A DNA stretch of 64,000 nucleotides from Cellulomonas flavigena DSM 20109 (GCF_000092865.1 NC_014151.1:2418001-2482000); one strand, 5' to 3'. Counted from the stretch's first letter, positions 9,089 to 17,518 are shown. Translations and numbers: made by a program. The notes: generated by a model not told the origin, from the sequence alone.

Positions 9089-9094
9089 CGCGCC

Positions 9095-9172
9095 ATGACC
9101 AGTCGTGGCGGGGCGACCGACGACGGGAGAGACGCAACCTCGCGGCCTGCTCGTGCGTCGTCCAGGACGTGA
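9095..9172 (+). CDS. Leaderless upstream ORF coupled to the sigma factor
   Basis: A 25-codon frame (MTSRGGATDDGRDATSRPAR, then five more residues) starts 6 nt after the TAGTCT hexamer. It ends in a TGA that overlaps the GTG at 9169 of the sigma gene in a GTGA. The sigma gene has no good Shine-Dalgarno sequence, so translation of this short frame could deliver ribosomes to it. The peptide resembles nothing recognisable. This reading rests on start-site logic only. Confidence 0.4.
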   Translation: MTSRGGATDDGRDATSRPARASSRT

Positions 9173-9750
9173 CGAGCATGCAGCTGCGCCCGCCGCCCGA
9201 CCCGGCCCTGCCCGCGGAGACCGTCCCGGTCACCGCGCGCGCCTCGTCCCGCGCGGGCCGTGACGAGGAGTTCACCGCGTTCATGACGCAGGCCGCACCG
9301 GCCTTGCTGCGCACCGCGTGGCTGCTCGTCGGTGACGCCCACCGCGCCGAGGACCTCACGCAGCAGGCGCTCGTGCGCACCTACACCGCGTGGCCGCGCG
9401 TCCGCGACGGCAACCCGACGGCGTACGCGCGCCGCGTGCTGGTCAACCTGCGCACCGACACGTGGCGTCGGCGGCGGCGCGAGGTCCTCTCCCCACCCGA
9501 CGAGCTCCCCGACCTCGCCGCCCCGCAGGACACCACCACCGAGGACCGCGACCAGCTGGACCGGGCCCTGCAGCGACTCACCCCGCGGCAGCGCCGCGTC
9601 GTGGTGCTGCGCTACCTCGTGGGCCTGTCCGAGCGGGAGGTCGCCGACGACCTGCACGTCAGCGTGGGCACCGTGAAGTCCACCGCGTCACGCGCGCTCG
9701 CCTCGCTGCGCGACTCACTGACCGACCCGAGCACCGGGAGCACCTCATGA
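9169..9750 (+). CDS. ECF RNA polymerase sigma factor, SigE family
   Basis: A 193-residue sigma-70-family protein of the actinobacterial SigE-like group. Region 2 is EEFTAFMTQAAPALLRTAWL through TYTAWPRVR (about residues 25-75). Region 4 is LTPRQRRVVVLRYLVGLSER plus the helix-turn-helix DDLHVSVGTVKSTASRA (about residues 130-180). It would direct RNA polymerase to a small regulon. The start is GTG 9169 (coupled to the upstream short frame) or ATG 9178; both lie ahead of region 2. The stop overlaps the next gene's ATG (ATGA), a strong sign that the two act together. Confidence 0.88.
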   Translation: MTSMQLRPPPDPALPAETVPVTARASSRAGRDEEFTAFMTQAAPALLRTAWLLVGDAHRAEDLTQQALVRTYTAWPRVRDGNPTAYARRVLVNLRTDTWRRRRREVLSPPDELPDLAAPQDTTTEDRDQLDRALQRLTPRQRRVVVLRYLVGLSEREVADDLHVSVGTVKSTASRALASLRDSLTDPSTGSTS

Positions 9751-10748
9751 ATCCCGTCGACGAGCAGGTCCTCGACGCTCTGCGGCGGCACGCCGACGCC
9801 GCACCGCCCATGACCGTCGACGTCCGCACGACGGTCGCCGCCGGACGTCGCCGCCGCGCCCGCACGACGGCGGGAGTCGCCGCCGCGGCGGCGACGCTCC
9901 CCGTGGCGGTCGCCCTCGCGCTGGGCGCCGGGCTGGGCGACCGGGGCACCGCGCTGCCCGCGGTCACGGAGCCGTCGCCGCCCACCGCCTCCGCCGTGCC
10001 CGCGGTACCGCCCGGGACCGACGCGCCCGCACCCCCGCCGGTCGAGCCCGCCCCCGGTCTCCGGGCGGCGAGCGGGCTCGGACAGCGGACGCTGCCGGAC
10101 GGGACGGTGGTGTGGGACACCGGACTCACCGACCGCTCCGGGCAGTCGTCGCTCGCGTTCTGGCCCCGCGGACAGGCCACCGACGGGACGGTCCGCGTCG
10201 GGTTCGGCGAGCTGCTCGCCGGACACGTGCTCGACCACCAGGACCTCGTCGGGGACCCGCGCGCCACCCTCGCGGACCACGGGAGCGACGTCGGCTACGG
10301 CGAGCAGTACGACATCACCATCGGCGACCGCGGCGACCTCGCCGACCACATCCCCGCCTGGGAGACGGGCACCTACGTCGAGGCCTCGGTGGGCGTCGTG
10401 CCCGCGTGGATGCCCGGTGCCCGGGTCGCGCTCGGGCTGTGGCACGGGGCCGAGCTGCCGGGCGGCGGCCGGCTCCACCTCGTCGAGCTGCCGACCTTCA
10501 CCCTCGACCCGTCGCCGGGCCCGGAGCTGTACGCGTACACCATGGACCCGAGCCTGCTGCTCGACGCGCAGCACGGACCGCACGGCCCCGAGGTCCAGGG
10601 CCCGCCGCTCGTCGTGTTCGTCGGCACGGACGGTGCGACCTACGTCAACGGCGTCCCGGTCACGCCGCAGTGGATCGGGTCGTGGGTGCCGGCCGAGCAC
10701 GTCGACACGGTCGTCGCGGAGCTGCGCGCGATGGGTGCCACCCTCTGA
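9747..10748 (+). CDS. Membrane partner of the ECF sigma factor (putative anti-sigma factor)
   Basis: A 333-residue protein of unrecognised family. Residues 1-50 are cytoplasmic and include an Arg-rich patch (GRRRRAR). One membrane segment (about 52-75, AAAAATLPVAVALALGAGLG) is followed by a Pro/Ala-rich linker and a roughly 220-residue outer domain with Trp- and Gly-rich strands. The topology and the ATGA overlap with the sigma gene suggest an anti-sigma or signal-sensing partner. It lacks an obvious zinc-binding HxxxCxxC motif, so it is not a classical ZAS anti-sigma protein. The function is inferred from topology and linkage only. Confidence 0.6.
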   Translation: MNPVDEQVLDALRRHADAAPPMTVDVRTTVAAGRRRRARTTAGVAAAAATLPVAVALALGAGLGDRGTALPAVTEPSPPTASAVPAVPPGTDAPAPPPVEPAPGLRAASGLGQRTLPDGTVVWDTGLTDRSGQSSLAFWPRGQATDGTVRVGFGELLAGHVLDHQDLVGDPRATLADHGSDVGYGEQYDITIGDRGDLADHIPAWETGTYVEASVGVVPAWMPGARVALGLWHGAELPGGGRLHLVELPTFTLDPSPGPELYAYTMDPSLLLDAQHGPHGPEVQGPPLVVFVGTDGATYVNGVPVTPQWIGSWVPAEHVDTVVAELRAMGATL

Positions 10749-10760
10749 GCGCAGCGCTCA
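10746..10760. terminator. Palindrome carrying both stop codons of convergent genes
   Basis: TGAGCGC-A-GCGCTCA is a perfect 7-bp inverted repeat. Its left TGA is the stop of the sigma partner and its right end is the stop of dusB on the other strand. With a one-base centre it is too tight for a strong RNA hairpin, so terminator activity is doubtful. Confidence 0.35.
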
Positions 10761-11957
10761 GCCGCCGGAGACCGACAGCTCCGCCTCGTGCAGGTCGCGC
10801 CGGAACTCCTCGGACAGCTCGCGGGAGTCGAGCCATCCGTACGGCAGGATCGGCCGCTTCGGCGAGCCCGCGCGCCCGCGGGGCCCCTCGGCGCCCTCGC
10901 CGGGGTACGGCTGGTCGAGGTCCAGGCGTGCGAGCAGGTCGTCCAGCTCGGCCAGCGACGACACGAGGCCGAGCTGGGCGCGCAGCTCACCGCCGACGAC
11001 GTAGCCCTTGAAGTACCAGGCCATGTGCTTGCGCATCTCGCGCAACGCCTTGTTCTCGTCGTCGAAGTGGTCGACCATCAGCTCGGCGTGCCGGCGCACG
11101 ACGTGCGCGACGTCCCGCAGACCGGGCCGGATGCGCACGTCGGACCCGGCGAACGCCGCCGCGAGGTCGGCGAAGAGCCACGGCCGCCCCTGGCAGCCGC
11201 GGCCGACGACCACGCCGTCGCAGCGGGTGTGCGCGACCATCGCCAGGGCGTCCTCGGCCGACCAGATGTCACCGTTGCCGAGCACGGGGATGTCGGTGAC
11301 CGCCTCCTTGAGCGTCGCGATCGCGTCCCAGTCGGCGGTGCCGGAGTAGTAGTCGGCCGCGGTCCGCCCGTGCAGAGCGACGGCCGCGACGCCCGCGTCC
11401 TGCGCGGTGAGCCCCGCCTCGACGTAGGTCAGGTGGTCCTCGTCGATGCCCTTGCGCATCTTCACCGTCACCGGCACGCCGTGCGGGCGCGCGGCGTCGA
11501 CGGCCGCGCGCACGATCGATGCGAACAGCTCGCGCTTCCAGGGCAGCACGGCACCGCCGCCACGGCGCGTCACCTTGGGCACGGGGCAGCCGAAGTTGAG
11601 GTCGACGTGGTCGGCGCGGTCCTCCTCGACGAGCAGCCGCACCGCCGCGCCCACGGTCGCGGGGTCGACGCCGTAGACCTGCACCGAGCGCGGCACCTCG
11701 TCCGGCTCGAAGGCGATGATCCGGAACGACTCGGGGCTGCGCTCGACGAGCGCGCGGCTCGTGAGCATCTCGGCCACGTACAGCCCGGCGCCGGACTCGC
11801 GGCACAGCCGGCGGAACGCCGCGTTGGTCACGCCCGCCATCGGCGCGAGCACGACCGGGGTGTCCACGGTGATCGGGCCGATGCGCAGCGGCGGCAGGAC
11901 CGGGCGGACGTCGGGGCCGGTCGGGGTCACGTCGGAGGCGTCGGTCGGTGGGAGCAC
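10758..11957 (-). CDS. dusB: tRNA-dihydrouridine synthase, DusB type
   Basis: A 399-residue FMN-dependent enzyme that reduces uridines to dihydrouridine in the tRNA D-loop. Family motifs: VVLAPMAGVTNAAFRRLC near residue 35, the active-site cysteine in NFGCPVPKVTRRGGGA, TVKMRKG, ALHGRTAADYYSG, and GNGDIWSAEDA for the flavin phosphate. The C-terminal helical tail HMAWYFKGY is typical. GTG 11957 is chosen: a GACAAT hexamer sits 6 nt upstream with no Shine-Dalgarno, the same start module as recO. An open frame extends further upstream but has no family-like sequence. Confidence 0.93.
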   Translation of the reverse strand: MLPPTDASDVTPTGPDVRPVLPPLRIGPITVDTPVVLAPMAGVTNAAFRRLCRESGAGLYVAEMLTSRALVERSPESFRIIAFEPDEVPRSVQVYGVDPATVGAAVRLLVEEDRADHVDLNFGCPVPKVTRRGGGAVLPWKRELFASIVRAAVDAARPHGVPVTVKMRKGIDEDHLTYVEAGLTAQDAGVAAVALHGRTAADYYSGTADWDAIATLKEAVTDIPVLGNGDIWSAEDALAMVAHTRCDGVVVGRGCQGRPWLFADLAAAFAGSDVRIRPGLRDVAHVVRRHAELMVDHFDDENKALREMRKHMAWYFKGYVVGGELRAQLGLVSSLAELDDLLARLDLDQPYPGEGAEGPRGRAGSPKRPILPYGWLDSRELSEEFRRDLHEAELSVSGG

Positions 11958-11963
11958 CGGCCC

Positions 11964-11969
11964 ATTGTC
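11964..11969 (-). promoter_or_regulatory. -10 element of dusB (leaderless)
   Basis: GACAAT on the minus strand, 6 nt before the GTG at 11957. The surrounding GGGGACAATGGGCCGGTG is almost identical to the start region of recO. Confidence 0.5.
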
Positions 11970-12245
11970 CCCTGCAGAGCCCCCGAGCCGCTCCACCACG
12001 GTGGTGCCACGGACCAGCCCAGGGTCCACGAGCGCCGGGACGAAGCTCAGGTCCTTCTCCCGCCGGCGCACAGCTCGGCGACACACAGGTCCTCGGCGTC
12101 GAGGCACCATCCCGTGAACCGGGCTCACCCCACCTGCAGCCATCTGCACGATCGCGCAGCAGCTCGCCAGGCCGTCGTCACGCGCACCCCGCGGCCGGGT
12201 ACCGCACCGGGGGCGCACAGGAGAGCGACAGCGGTCAGGGGCGGC
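11970..12245. other. Intergenic region between dusB and glyS
   Basis: About 280 bp upstream of dusB and beyond the glyS terminator. A minus-strand frame is open through it but shows no domain or family pattern. I see no RNA gene, repeat or clear promoter -35 here. Confidence 0.5.
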
Positions 12246-12280
12246 GGTGGGTGCGGGACGTCGCGGGTCCCGCACCCACC
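12246..12280 (-). terminator. glyS terminator
   Basis: Perfect 13-bp arms GGTGGGTGCGGGA (12246-12258) and TCCCGCACCCACC (12268-12280) with a 9-nt loop, 10 nt after the glyS stop. Confidence 0.85.
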
Positions 12281-12289
12281 CCGAGGATC

Positions 12290-13678
12290 TCAGGCGCCGA
12301 CGAGGCGCTGCGCGAGGTACCCGGTGACCTGGTCGAGGGCGACGCGCTGCTGCGACATGTCGTCGCGGTGGCGGATCGTCACGGCCTGGTCGTCGAGCGT
12401 GTCGAAGTCCACCGTGATGCAGAACGGCGTGCCGATCTCGTCCTGGCGGCGGTAGCGGCGACCGATGGCGCCGGCGTCGTCGAAGTCGACGTTCCAGCTC
12501 CGGCGCAGCTCGGCGGCCAGGTCGCGCGCCTTGGGGCTGAGCTGCTCGTTGCGCGAGAGCGGCAGCACAGCGGCCTTGACGGGCGCGAGGCGCGGGTCGA
12601 GCTTGAGCACGGTCCGCTTGTCGACGCCGCCCTTGGTGTTGGGCGCCTCGTCCTCGCTGTACGACTCGACGAGGAACGCCATGAGCGAGCGGGTCAGGCC
12701 TGCGGCGGGCTCGATGACGTACGGCACGTAGCGCTCGTTCTTGGCCTGGTCGAAGAACGACAGGTCCTGGCCGGAGTGCTCCGAGTGCGTGCCGAGGTCG
12801 AAGTCCGTGCGGTTCGCGATGCCCTCGAGCTCGCCCCACTCGCTCCCCGAGAAGCCGAACTTGTACTCGATGTCGACCGTGCGCTTCGAGTAGTGCGACA
12901 GCTTCTCGGCCGGGTGCTCGTAGTGGCGCAGGTTCTCGCGCGCGATGCCGAGGTCGACGTACCAGTCGGTGCGCGTGTCGATCCAGTACTGGTGCCACGT
13001 CTCGTCGGTGCCGGGCTCGACGAAGAACTCCATCTCCATCTGCTCGAACTCGCGCGTGCGGAAGATGAAGTTGCCGGGCGTGATCTCGTTGCGGAACGAC
13101 TTGCCGATCTGCCCGATGCCGAACGGGGGCTTCATGCGCGCGGCGGTGTAGACGTTCTTGAAGTTCACGAAGATGCCCTGCGCGGTCTCCGGGCGCAGGT
13201 AGTGCAGCCCGGACTCGTCCTCGACGGGGCCGAGGTACGTCTTGAGCATCATGTTGAAGTCACGGGGCTCGGTCCACTGTCCGCGCGTGCCGCAGTTGGG
13301 GCACGCGATCTCGGCCAGGCCGGTCTCGGGCGCGCGGCCCTTCTTGGCCTCGAAGTCCTCCAGCAGGTGGTCCTCGCGGAACCGCTTGTGGCAGGACAGG
13401 CACTCGGTCAGGGGGTCGGTGAAGACGCCGACGTGCCCCGAGGCGACCCACACCTGACGAGGCAGGATGACGGACGAGTCGAGGCCGACGATGTCGTCAC
13501 GGCTCGTGACCATCGCGCGCCACCACTGACGCTTGATGTTCTCCTTCAGCTCGACGCCGAGCGGCCCGTAGTCCCACGCGGAGCGGGTGCCGCCGTAGAT
13601 CTCGCCGCTGGGGAAGACGAACCCCCGGCGCTTGGCGAGCGAGACGACGGAGTCGAGACGGGAGGGTGCGGCAGCCAC
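12290..13678 (-). CDS. glyS: Glycyl-tRNA synthetase (class II, homodimeric type)
   Basis: A 462-residue enzyme that charges tRNA-Gly. The N-terminal block [20 protein letters not shown] is diagnostic for the alpha2-type bacterial/eukaryotic enzyme. Class II motifs follow (motif 2 [19 protein letters not shown]; motif 3 [10 protein letters not shown] region), and the C-terminal anticodon-binding domain covers about residues 350-462. Two CxxC-type pairs (CLSCHK and CPNCGT) fall within residues 90-140. GTG 13678 follows AGGAG. The 5' region holds a GC-rich hairpin (13702-13722) and a TAGCCT -10 (13736-13741), giving a leader of about 50 nt. Confidence 0.95.
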   Translation of the reverse strand: MAAAPSRLDSVVSLAKRRGFVFPSGEIYGGTRSAWDYGPLGVELKENIKRQWWRAMVTSRDDIVGLDSSVILPRQVWVASGHVGVFTDPLTECLSCHKRFREDHLLEDFEAKKGRAPETGLAEIACPNCGTRGQWTEPRDFNMMLKTYLGPVEDESGLHYLRPETAQGIFVNFKNVYTAARMKPPFGIGQIGKSFRNEITPGNFIFRTREFEQMEMEFFVEPGTDETWHQYWIDTRTDWYVDLGIARENLRHYEHPAEKLSHYSKRTVDIEYKFGFSGSEWGELEGIANRTDFDLGTHSEHSGQDLSFFDQAKNERYVPYVIEPAAGLTRSLMAFLVESYSEDEAPNTKGGVDKRTVLKLDPRLAPVKAAVLPLSRNEQLSPKARDLAAELRRSWNVDFDDAGAIGRRYRRQDEIGTPFCITVDFDTLDDQAVTIRHRDDMSQQRVALDQVTGYLAQRLVGA

Positions 13679-13701
13679 GAGGTTTCTCCTGGTCGAGGAA
13701 G

Positions 13702-13722
13702 TCCGCGGCTGGGTGCCGCGGA
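13702..13722 (-). other. Hairpin in the glyS 5' leader
   Basis: TCCGCGGC (13702-13709) pairs with GCCGCGGA (13715-13722) over a 5-nt loop, about 25 nt before the start codon. It is not a T-box (no specifier or antiterminator region is visible). A role in translation is possible but untested. Confidence 0.5.
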
Positions 13723-13780
13723 GGACAACCGCCCCAGGCTATCGGTCCACGGGCGGGGCCCCGGACAGCCCCCCTTCGTT

Positions 13781-13818
13781 TTGACAACGGTTCTCGTCCA
13801 GGTTGAGAATCGGTCTCA
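13781..13818 (+). promoter_or_regulatory. znuABC promoter with two Zur-like boxes
   Basis: TTGACA (13781-13786), an 18-nt spacer and GAGAAT (13805-13810) put the transcription start at or next to the ATG at 13818. Two imperfect palindromes overlap the two promoter elements: TGACAACGGTTCTCG (13782-13796) and TGAGAATCGGTCTCA (13804-13818). They resemble actinobacterial Zur boxes (TGAnAAnnnTTnTCA). Zinc-bound Zur would block polymerase directly. Confidence 0.7.
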
Positions 13819-14753
13819 TGTCCAGGTCCCCGCTGCCACCCGCGCTCGTCGTCGCCCCCGCCCTCGCGGTGCTCGCCCTCGCCGGCTGCGCGCCGGGCTC
13901 CGCCGGCACCGGGAGCCCTGCGGCGAGCGGCGGGACCGTCGAGGTGCTCGCGTCCTTCTACCCGCTGCAGATGGTGGCGCAGGAAGTGGGCGGCGACCGG
14001 GTGACCACCGGCTCGCTCACCCCGCCGGGAGCGGAGCCGCACGACGTCGAGCTCTCCCCCGCCCAGGTCGCGTCCGTCAGCGCGTCCCAGCTCGTCGTGT
14101 ACCTCTCGGGGTTCCAGCCCGCCGTGGACGACGCCGTCGAGCAGGCCGGGCCCCGGCACGTCGTCGACGCTGCCGACGTCGCCGACCTCGTGGCCACCGA
14201 GGACGAGCACACCGAGGACGAGCACGCCGACCACGGTGACCTCGACCCGCACTTCTGGCTCGACCCGACACGCGTGCCGCCGGTCGCCGACGCCGTCGCC
14301 GACGCGCTCTCCGAGATCGACCCCGAGGGCGCCGACACCTACCGCGCGAACGCCGAGGCACTCGCAGCCCGCCTGACCGCGCTGGACGAGGAGCTCACCT
14401 CCGGGCTCGCCACCTGCGAGCGCCGCGTGGTCGTCACCTCGCACGAGGCGTTCGGCTACCTCGCCGCGCGCTACGACCTCGAGCAGGTCGGGATCTCCGG
14501 TGTCGACCCGGAGACCGAGCCGTCCCCCGCGCGACTGCGCGAGGTCGGCGACGTCGTCCGGTCCGAGGGCGTCACGACCGTCTTCTTCGAGACCCTCGCC
14601 TCGCCGAAGGTCGCCCGGACGCTCGCCGCCGACCTGGGCGTCGAGACCGCCGTCCTGGACCCCCTGGAGGGGCTGCGCGACGACACTGACGACTACTTCT
14701 CCGTCTCTCGTGACAACCTCGAGGCGCTGCGCGTGGCATTGTCCTGCTCGTGA
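13818..14753 (+). CDS. znuA: Zinc ABC transporter substrate-binding lipoprotein
   Basis: A 311-residue cluster A-I metal-binding protein. A lipoprotein signal peptide ends in LAGC (acylated Cys24). The start of the mature domain is VEVLASFYPLQMVAQEVGGD. An acidic His-rich loop EDEHTEDEHADHGDLDPHFW holds likely zinc ligands, with further ligands around GAEPHDVELSP and VVTSHEAFGYLA. It captures Zn2+ for ZnuBC. ATG 13818 is chosen because it sits at the predicted transcription start (leaderless), whereas an in-frame TTG further upstream lies inside the promoter. The stop overlaps znuC. Confidence 0.93.
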   Translation: MSRSPLPPALVVAPALAVLALAGCAPGSAGTGSPAASGGTVEVLASFYPLQMVAQEVGGDRVTTGSLTPPGAEPHDVELSPAQVASVSASQLVVYLSGFQPAVDDAVEQAGPRHVVDAADVADLVATEDEHTEDEHADHGDLDPHFWLDPTRVPPVADAVADALSEIDPEGADTYRANAEALAARLTALDEELTSGLATCERRVVVTSHEAFGYLAARYDLEQVGISGVDPETEPSPARLREVGDVVRSEGVTTVFFETLASPKVARTLAADLGVETAVLDPLEGLRDDTDDYFSVSRDNLEALRVALSCS

Positions 14754-15520
14754 ACGCGATCGAGGCCACCGGCGTCCAGGTGACGCTCGGCGGCCGTCCC
14801 ATCGTCCGCGAGGTCGACCTCACCGTCCCCACGGGGCAGGTCCTCGCCCTGCTCGGCACCAACGGCTCGGGCAAGTCGACGCTGGTCCGGGCACTGCTCG
14901 GCGTGGTGCCGACCGTCGCGGGGGACGTGCGCCTCCTCGGCGCACCGCTCGGGCGTGCCGTGCCGTGGGAGCGCGTCGGGTACGTGCCGCAGCGCGTGGG
15001 CGCGCCGGGCGGGGTGCCGGCGACCGCGCTCGAGGTGGTCGTCTCCGGGCTCCTCCACGGCCGGCGGCTGCGCCCGCCGAGGGACCGCCGTGCGCGGGCC
15101 CTCGCGGCGCTCGACGCCCTGGGCGTCGGCCACCTGCAGGACCGCCGCGTGCAGGAGCTGTCGGGCGGGCAGCAGCAGCGCGTGCTCATCGCTCGGGCGC
15201 TCGTCCGACGCCCCGCGCTGCTCGTGCTCGACGAGCCGACGTCCGGCATCGACCTGCCGACGCAGGAGTCGTTCGTCACCGCGCTGTCCGAGCTGCGTGA
15301 CGCCGGCACCACGGTGGTGGTGATCCTCCACGAGATCGGCCCCTTCGCGCCGCTCGTCGACCGCGCCGTCGTGCTGCGCCACGGGCGTGTCGTGCACGAC
15401 GGTCCCCCACCGCCCGCGCGCGGCGAGCACGGGGCCGTCGACCACGACCACACGCACCCCCACACCGACCCTGCCGCGCCGTCGGACGGCCCGGACCTCA
15501 CGCTGGAGGTGACCCCGTGA
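14750..15520 (+). CDS. znuC: Zinc ABC transporter ATP-binding protein
   Basis: A 256-residue ABC ATPase: Walker A GTNGSGKST (about residues 36-44), signature LSGGQQQR, Walker B LLVLDEPTSGID and H-loop ILHEIG. The last 40 residues form a His/Pro/Asp-rich tail (DHDHTHPHTD) that could bind metal. GTG 14750 overlaps the znuA stop by 4 bp. It drives ZnuB-mediated zinc import. Confidence 0.94.
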   Translation: MNAIEATGVQVTLGGRPIVREVDLTVPTGQVLALLGTNGSGKSTLVRALLGVVPTVAGDVRLLGAPLGRAVPWERVGYVPQRVGAPGGVPATALEVVVSGLLHGRRLRPPRDRRARALAALDALGVGHLQDRRVQELSGGQQQRVLIARALVRRPALLVLDEPTSGIDLPTQESFVTALSELRDAGTTVVVILHEIGPFAPLVDRAVVLRHGRVVHDGPPPPARGEHGAVDHDHTHPHTDPAAPSDGPDLTLEVTP

Positions 15521-16482
15521 CCGGCTGGGAGCAGGTGCTCACGCTGCTCGGCTCGCCGCTCATGCAGCGCGCGCTGCTCGCGGCCGTGCTGGTCGGGGCC
15601 GCCGCCCCCGTCGTCGGGACGTTCCTCGTGCAGCGCCGCATGGCGCTCATGGGCGACGGGATCGGCCACGTCGCGCTCACCGGCGTGGCCGTGGGCTGGC
15701 TCGTCGGCAGCTGGGCCGCCGCGTCCCCGGCGGACGCGCTCGCCGTGCCGGGGGCCGTCGTCGCCGCCGTCGTCGGCTCCGTCGTCATCGAGGTCGTGCG
15801 CGAGCGCGGCCGCACCAGCGGTGACCTCGCCCTGGCGATCATGTTCTACGGCGGGATCGCCGGTGGCGTGCTGCTCATCAAGGTCGCCGGGGGCACCAAC
15901 GCCAACCTCATGGGGTACCTGTTCGGCTCGATCTCGACCGTCTCGACACCCGACCTGTGGTGGACCGCGGGCCTGGCCGTGCTCGTGCTGACCGTCGGCG
16001 TCGGCCTGCGCTGGGCGCTGTTCACCGTGAGCCACGACGAGGAGTTCGCGCGCGCCAGCGGGCTGCCGGTGCGCGTGCTGTCGATGCTCGTCGCGACCCT
16101 CGCCGCGCTCACGGTGACCATCGCGATGCGCGTCGTCGGCCTGCTCCTCGTCAGCGCGCTGATGATCGTCCCGGTCGCGGTCGCGCAGGTCGTCGCGCGG
16201 TCGTTCGGGCGGACCATGGCGCTCGCCAGCGCGACGGGGGTCGCCGTGAGCGTCGCAGGGCTGCTCGTCACCTACTGGAACGACGTCCCGCCCGGTGCCA
16301 CCATCGTCGTCCTCGCGATCGCGGTGTACGCCGCCACCGCCGCGCTCCACCCGCTGCTCGCACGGCGGCGCACGGAGCACGACCCGCACCCCGACCTGTC
16401 GGACGACGTCCTCGTGCCGGCCACCGACCCCCGGTGCGACGACGACGCGCCGGCCGCCCCGGCGGGACCCCCGACCAGGTAG
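15517..16482 (+). CDS. znuB: Zinc ABC transporter permease
   Basis: A 321-residue membrane protein of the ABC-3 permease family with about eight hydrophobic segments. Hallmarks are MALMGDGIGHVALTGVAVGW near the N-terminus and ALMIVPVAVAQVVARSFG. The C-terminal 45 residues are hydrophilic (Arg/Asp/Pro-rich). GTG 15517 overlaps the znuC stop by 4 bp, completing the znuABC operon under the Zur-like boxes upstream of znuA. Confidence 0.93.
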   Translation: MTGWEQVLTLLGSPLMQRALLAAVLVGAAAPVVGTFLVQRRMALMGDGIGHVALTGVAVGWLVGSWAAASPADALAVPGAVVAAVVGSVVIEVVRERGRTSGDLALAIMFYGGIAGGVLLIKVAGGTNANLMGYLFGSISTVSTPDLWWTAGLAVLVLTVGVGLRWALFTVSHDEEFARASGLPVRVLSMLVATLAALTVTIAMRVVGLLLVSALMIVPVAVAQVVARSFGRTMALASATGVAVSVAGLLVTYWNDVPPGATIVVLAIAVYAATAALHPLLARRRTEHDPHPDLSDDVLVPATDPRCDDDAPAAPAGPPTR

Positions 16483-16500
16483 GAGCGACCGCCAGCCACG

Positions 16501-16506
16501 TACGAT
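16501..16506 (+). promoter_or_regulatory. -10 element of the DedA-like gene (leaderless)
   Basis: TACGAT 6 nt before GTG 16513; no Shine-Dalgarno sequence is present. This suggests an independent transcript after znuB. Confidence 0.5.
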
Positions 16507-16512
16507 CGAGCC

Positions 16513-17118
16513 GTGACGTCGACGCAGGTGCTCGCGGGGTACGGCCTCGACGGGCTCCCCGTCGTCGTCGCGCTCGCGTGCCTCTTCGGCATCGTCATGG
16601 CCCGCTCGCACCTCACCTACTGGGCGGGCCGCGGCGTGGCGCGCGGCGCTCGTCGCGAGGGGGAGCAGCGGCGTGGGCCACGCGGGTGGCAGCGGGTGGT
16701 CGACCGCACGGCACGGCTCTCCGCCACCCCGTCCGCGCGTCGCGGCGTCGCGATCGTGCACCGCTGGGGGCCGGTCGCGGTCACGCTGGCCTACCTGACG
16801 GTCGGCGTGCAGACGACCGTGTTCGCCGGTGCCGGCCTGCTGCGCATGCCCTACCTGCGGTTCACGCTCGCGTCGGTGCCGGGTGCGCTCGCCTGGGCCG
16901 TGGTGTGGGGCACGGTCGGCATCGGCGCGGTCTGGGGTGCGCTCGCGCTCGCCGCGGGCTCACCCGCCGGCCTCGCGGCTCTCGTCGTCGTGGTCGCGGT
17001 GGTCGTGACGACGATCGTCACGCTCACCCGCCGGCGGCGGCGCGGCGAGCCGCGGCTGGCAGTCGGCCCGCCCGCGGGTCCCCGCGCGGCGCCGGGCGGC
17101 GCCGAGGTCGACCGCTGA
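16513..17118 (+). CDS. DedA / VTT-domain membrane protein
   Basis: A 201-residue protein with four to five hydrophobic segments and the DedA-like stretch MPYLRFTLASVPGALAWAVV, plus an Arg-rich loop after the first helix. DedA-family proteins act in membrane homeostasis; some flip undecaprenyl phosphate or polyprenyl lipids. The family is recognised but the substrate is unknown. uppS lies nearby, which is suggestive but not evidence. The C-terminus is Arg/Gly/Pro-rich and cytoplasmic. Confidence 0.7.
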   Translation: MTSTQVLAGYGLDGLPVVVALACLFGIVMARSHLTYWAGRGVARGARREGEQRRGPRGWQRVVDRTARLSATPSARRGVAIVHRWGPVAVTLAYLTVGVQTTVFAGAGLLRMPYLRFTLASVPGALAWAVVWGTVGIGAVWGALALAAGSPAGLAALVVVVAVVVTTIVTLTRRRRRGEPRLAVGPPAGPRAAPGGAEVDR

Positions 17119-17130
17119 CGGTCCCCGCGC

Positions 17131-17487
17131 TCAGTCGGTGTGCGCCGCCGACACGCAGAACTGGTTCCCGTGCGGGTCGGCGAGGACGGTCCACGCGAAT
17201 CCGTCCGGCATCGTGTGGTCCGCCACCCGCGTCGCCCCGGCCGCCAGGAACCCGTCCACCGCGGCCGCCGCGTCCTGCGCCCCGAGGTCGATGTGCGCGC
17301 GGTTCTTGCCGGGCGTGACGTCGGCGATGTGCTGGAACCCCAGCGCAGGTCGGCCTGCCGCGGGCAGCAGCAGGACGAACTCGTCGCTCTCCGCCACGAC
17401 CTGGGCGTCGAGGCGCTCGCGCCACCAGCCCGCTAGCTCGCGGGGGTCGTGCGTGTCGAAGGTCACCATGTCCACGGTCACGCGCAT
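17131..17487 (-). CDS. VOC-family (glyoxalase/bleomycin-resistance-like) protein
   Basis: A 118-residue single-module VOC protein: MVTFDTHDPRELAGWWRERL at the N-terminus and VLADPHGNQFCV at the C-terminus are the two typical edges of the fold. Such proteins act as metal-dependent isomerases or dioxygenases, or as binding proteins; the substrate cannot be inferred. ATG 17487 is preceded by TACGGT at a 7-nt distance (leaderless type). It ends 12 bp from the convergent DedA-like gene and follows uppS on the same strand. Confidence 0.8.
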   Translation of the reverse strand: MRVTVDMVTFDTHDPRELAGWWRERLDAQVVAESDEFVLLLPAAGRPALGFQHIADVTPGKNRAHIDLGAQDAAAAVDGFLAAGATRVADHTMPDGFAWTVLADPHGNQFCVSAAHTD

Positions 17488-17518
17488 GGCGGTCACCGTA
17501 CCGGTTGCCACCGACAGC

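Noticed and set aside
11958..12998. Extension of the dusB frame far upstream across the glyS gene
   Set aside because: Dus homology starts near 11957, the extension crosses glyS on the same strand in another frame and contains no family features.
13702..13780. T-box riboswitch before glyS
   Set aside because: The leader is only about 50 nt. There is no specifier loop, no conserved T-box antiterminator sequence and no terminator.
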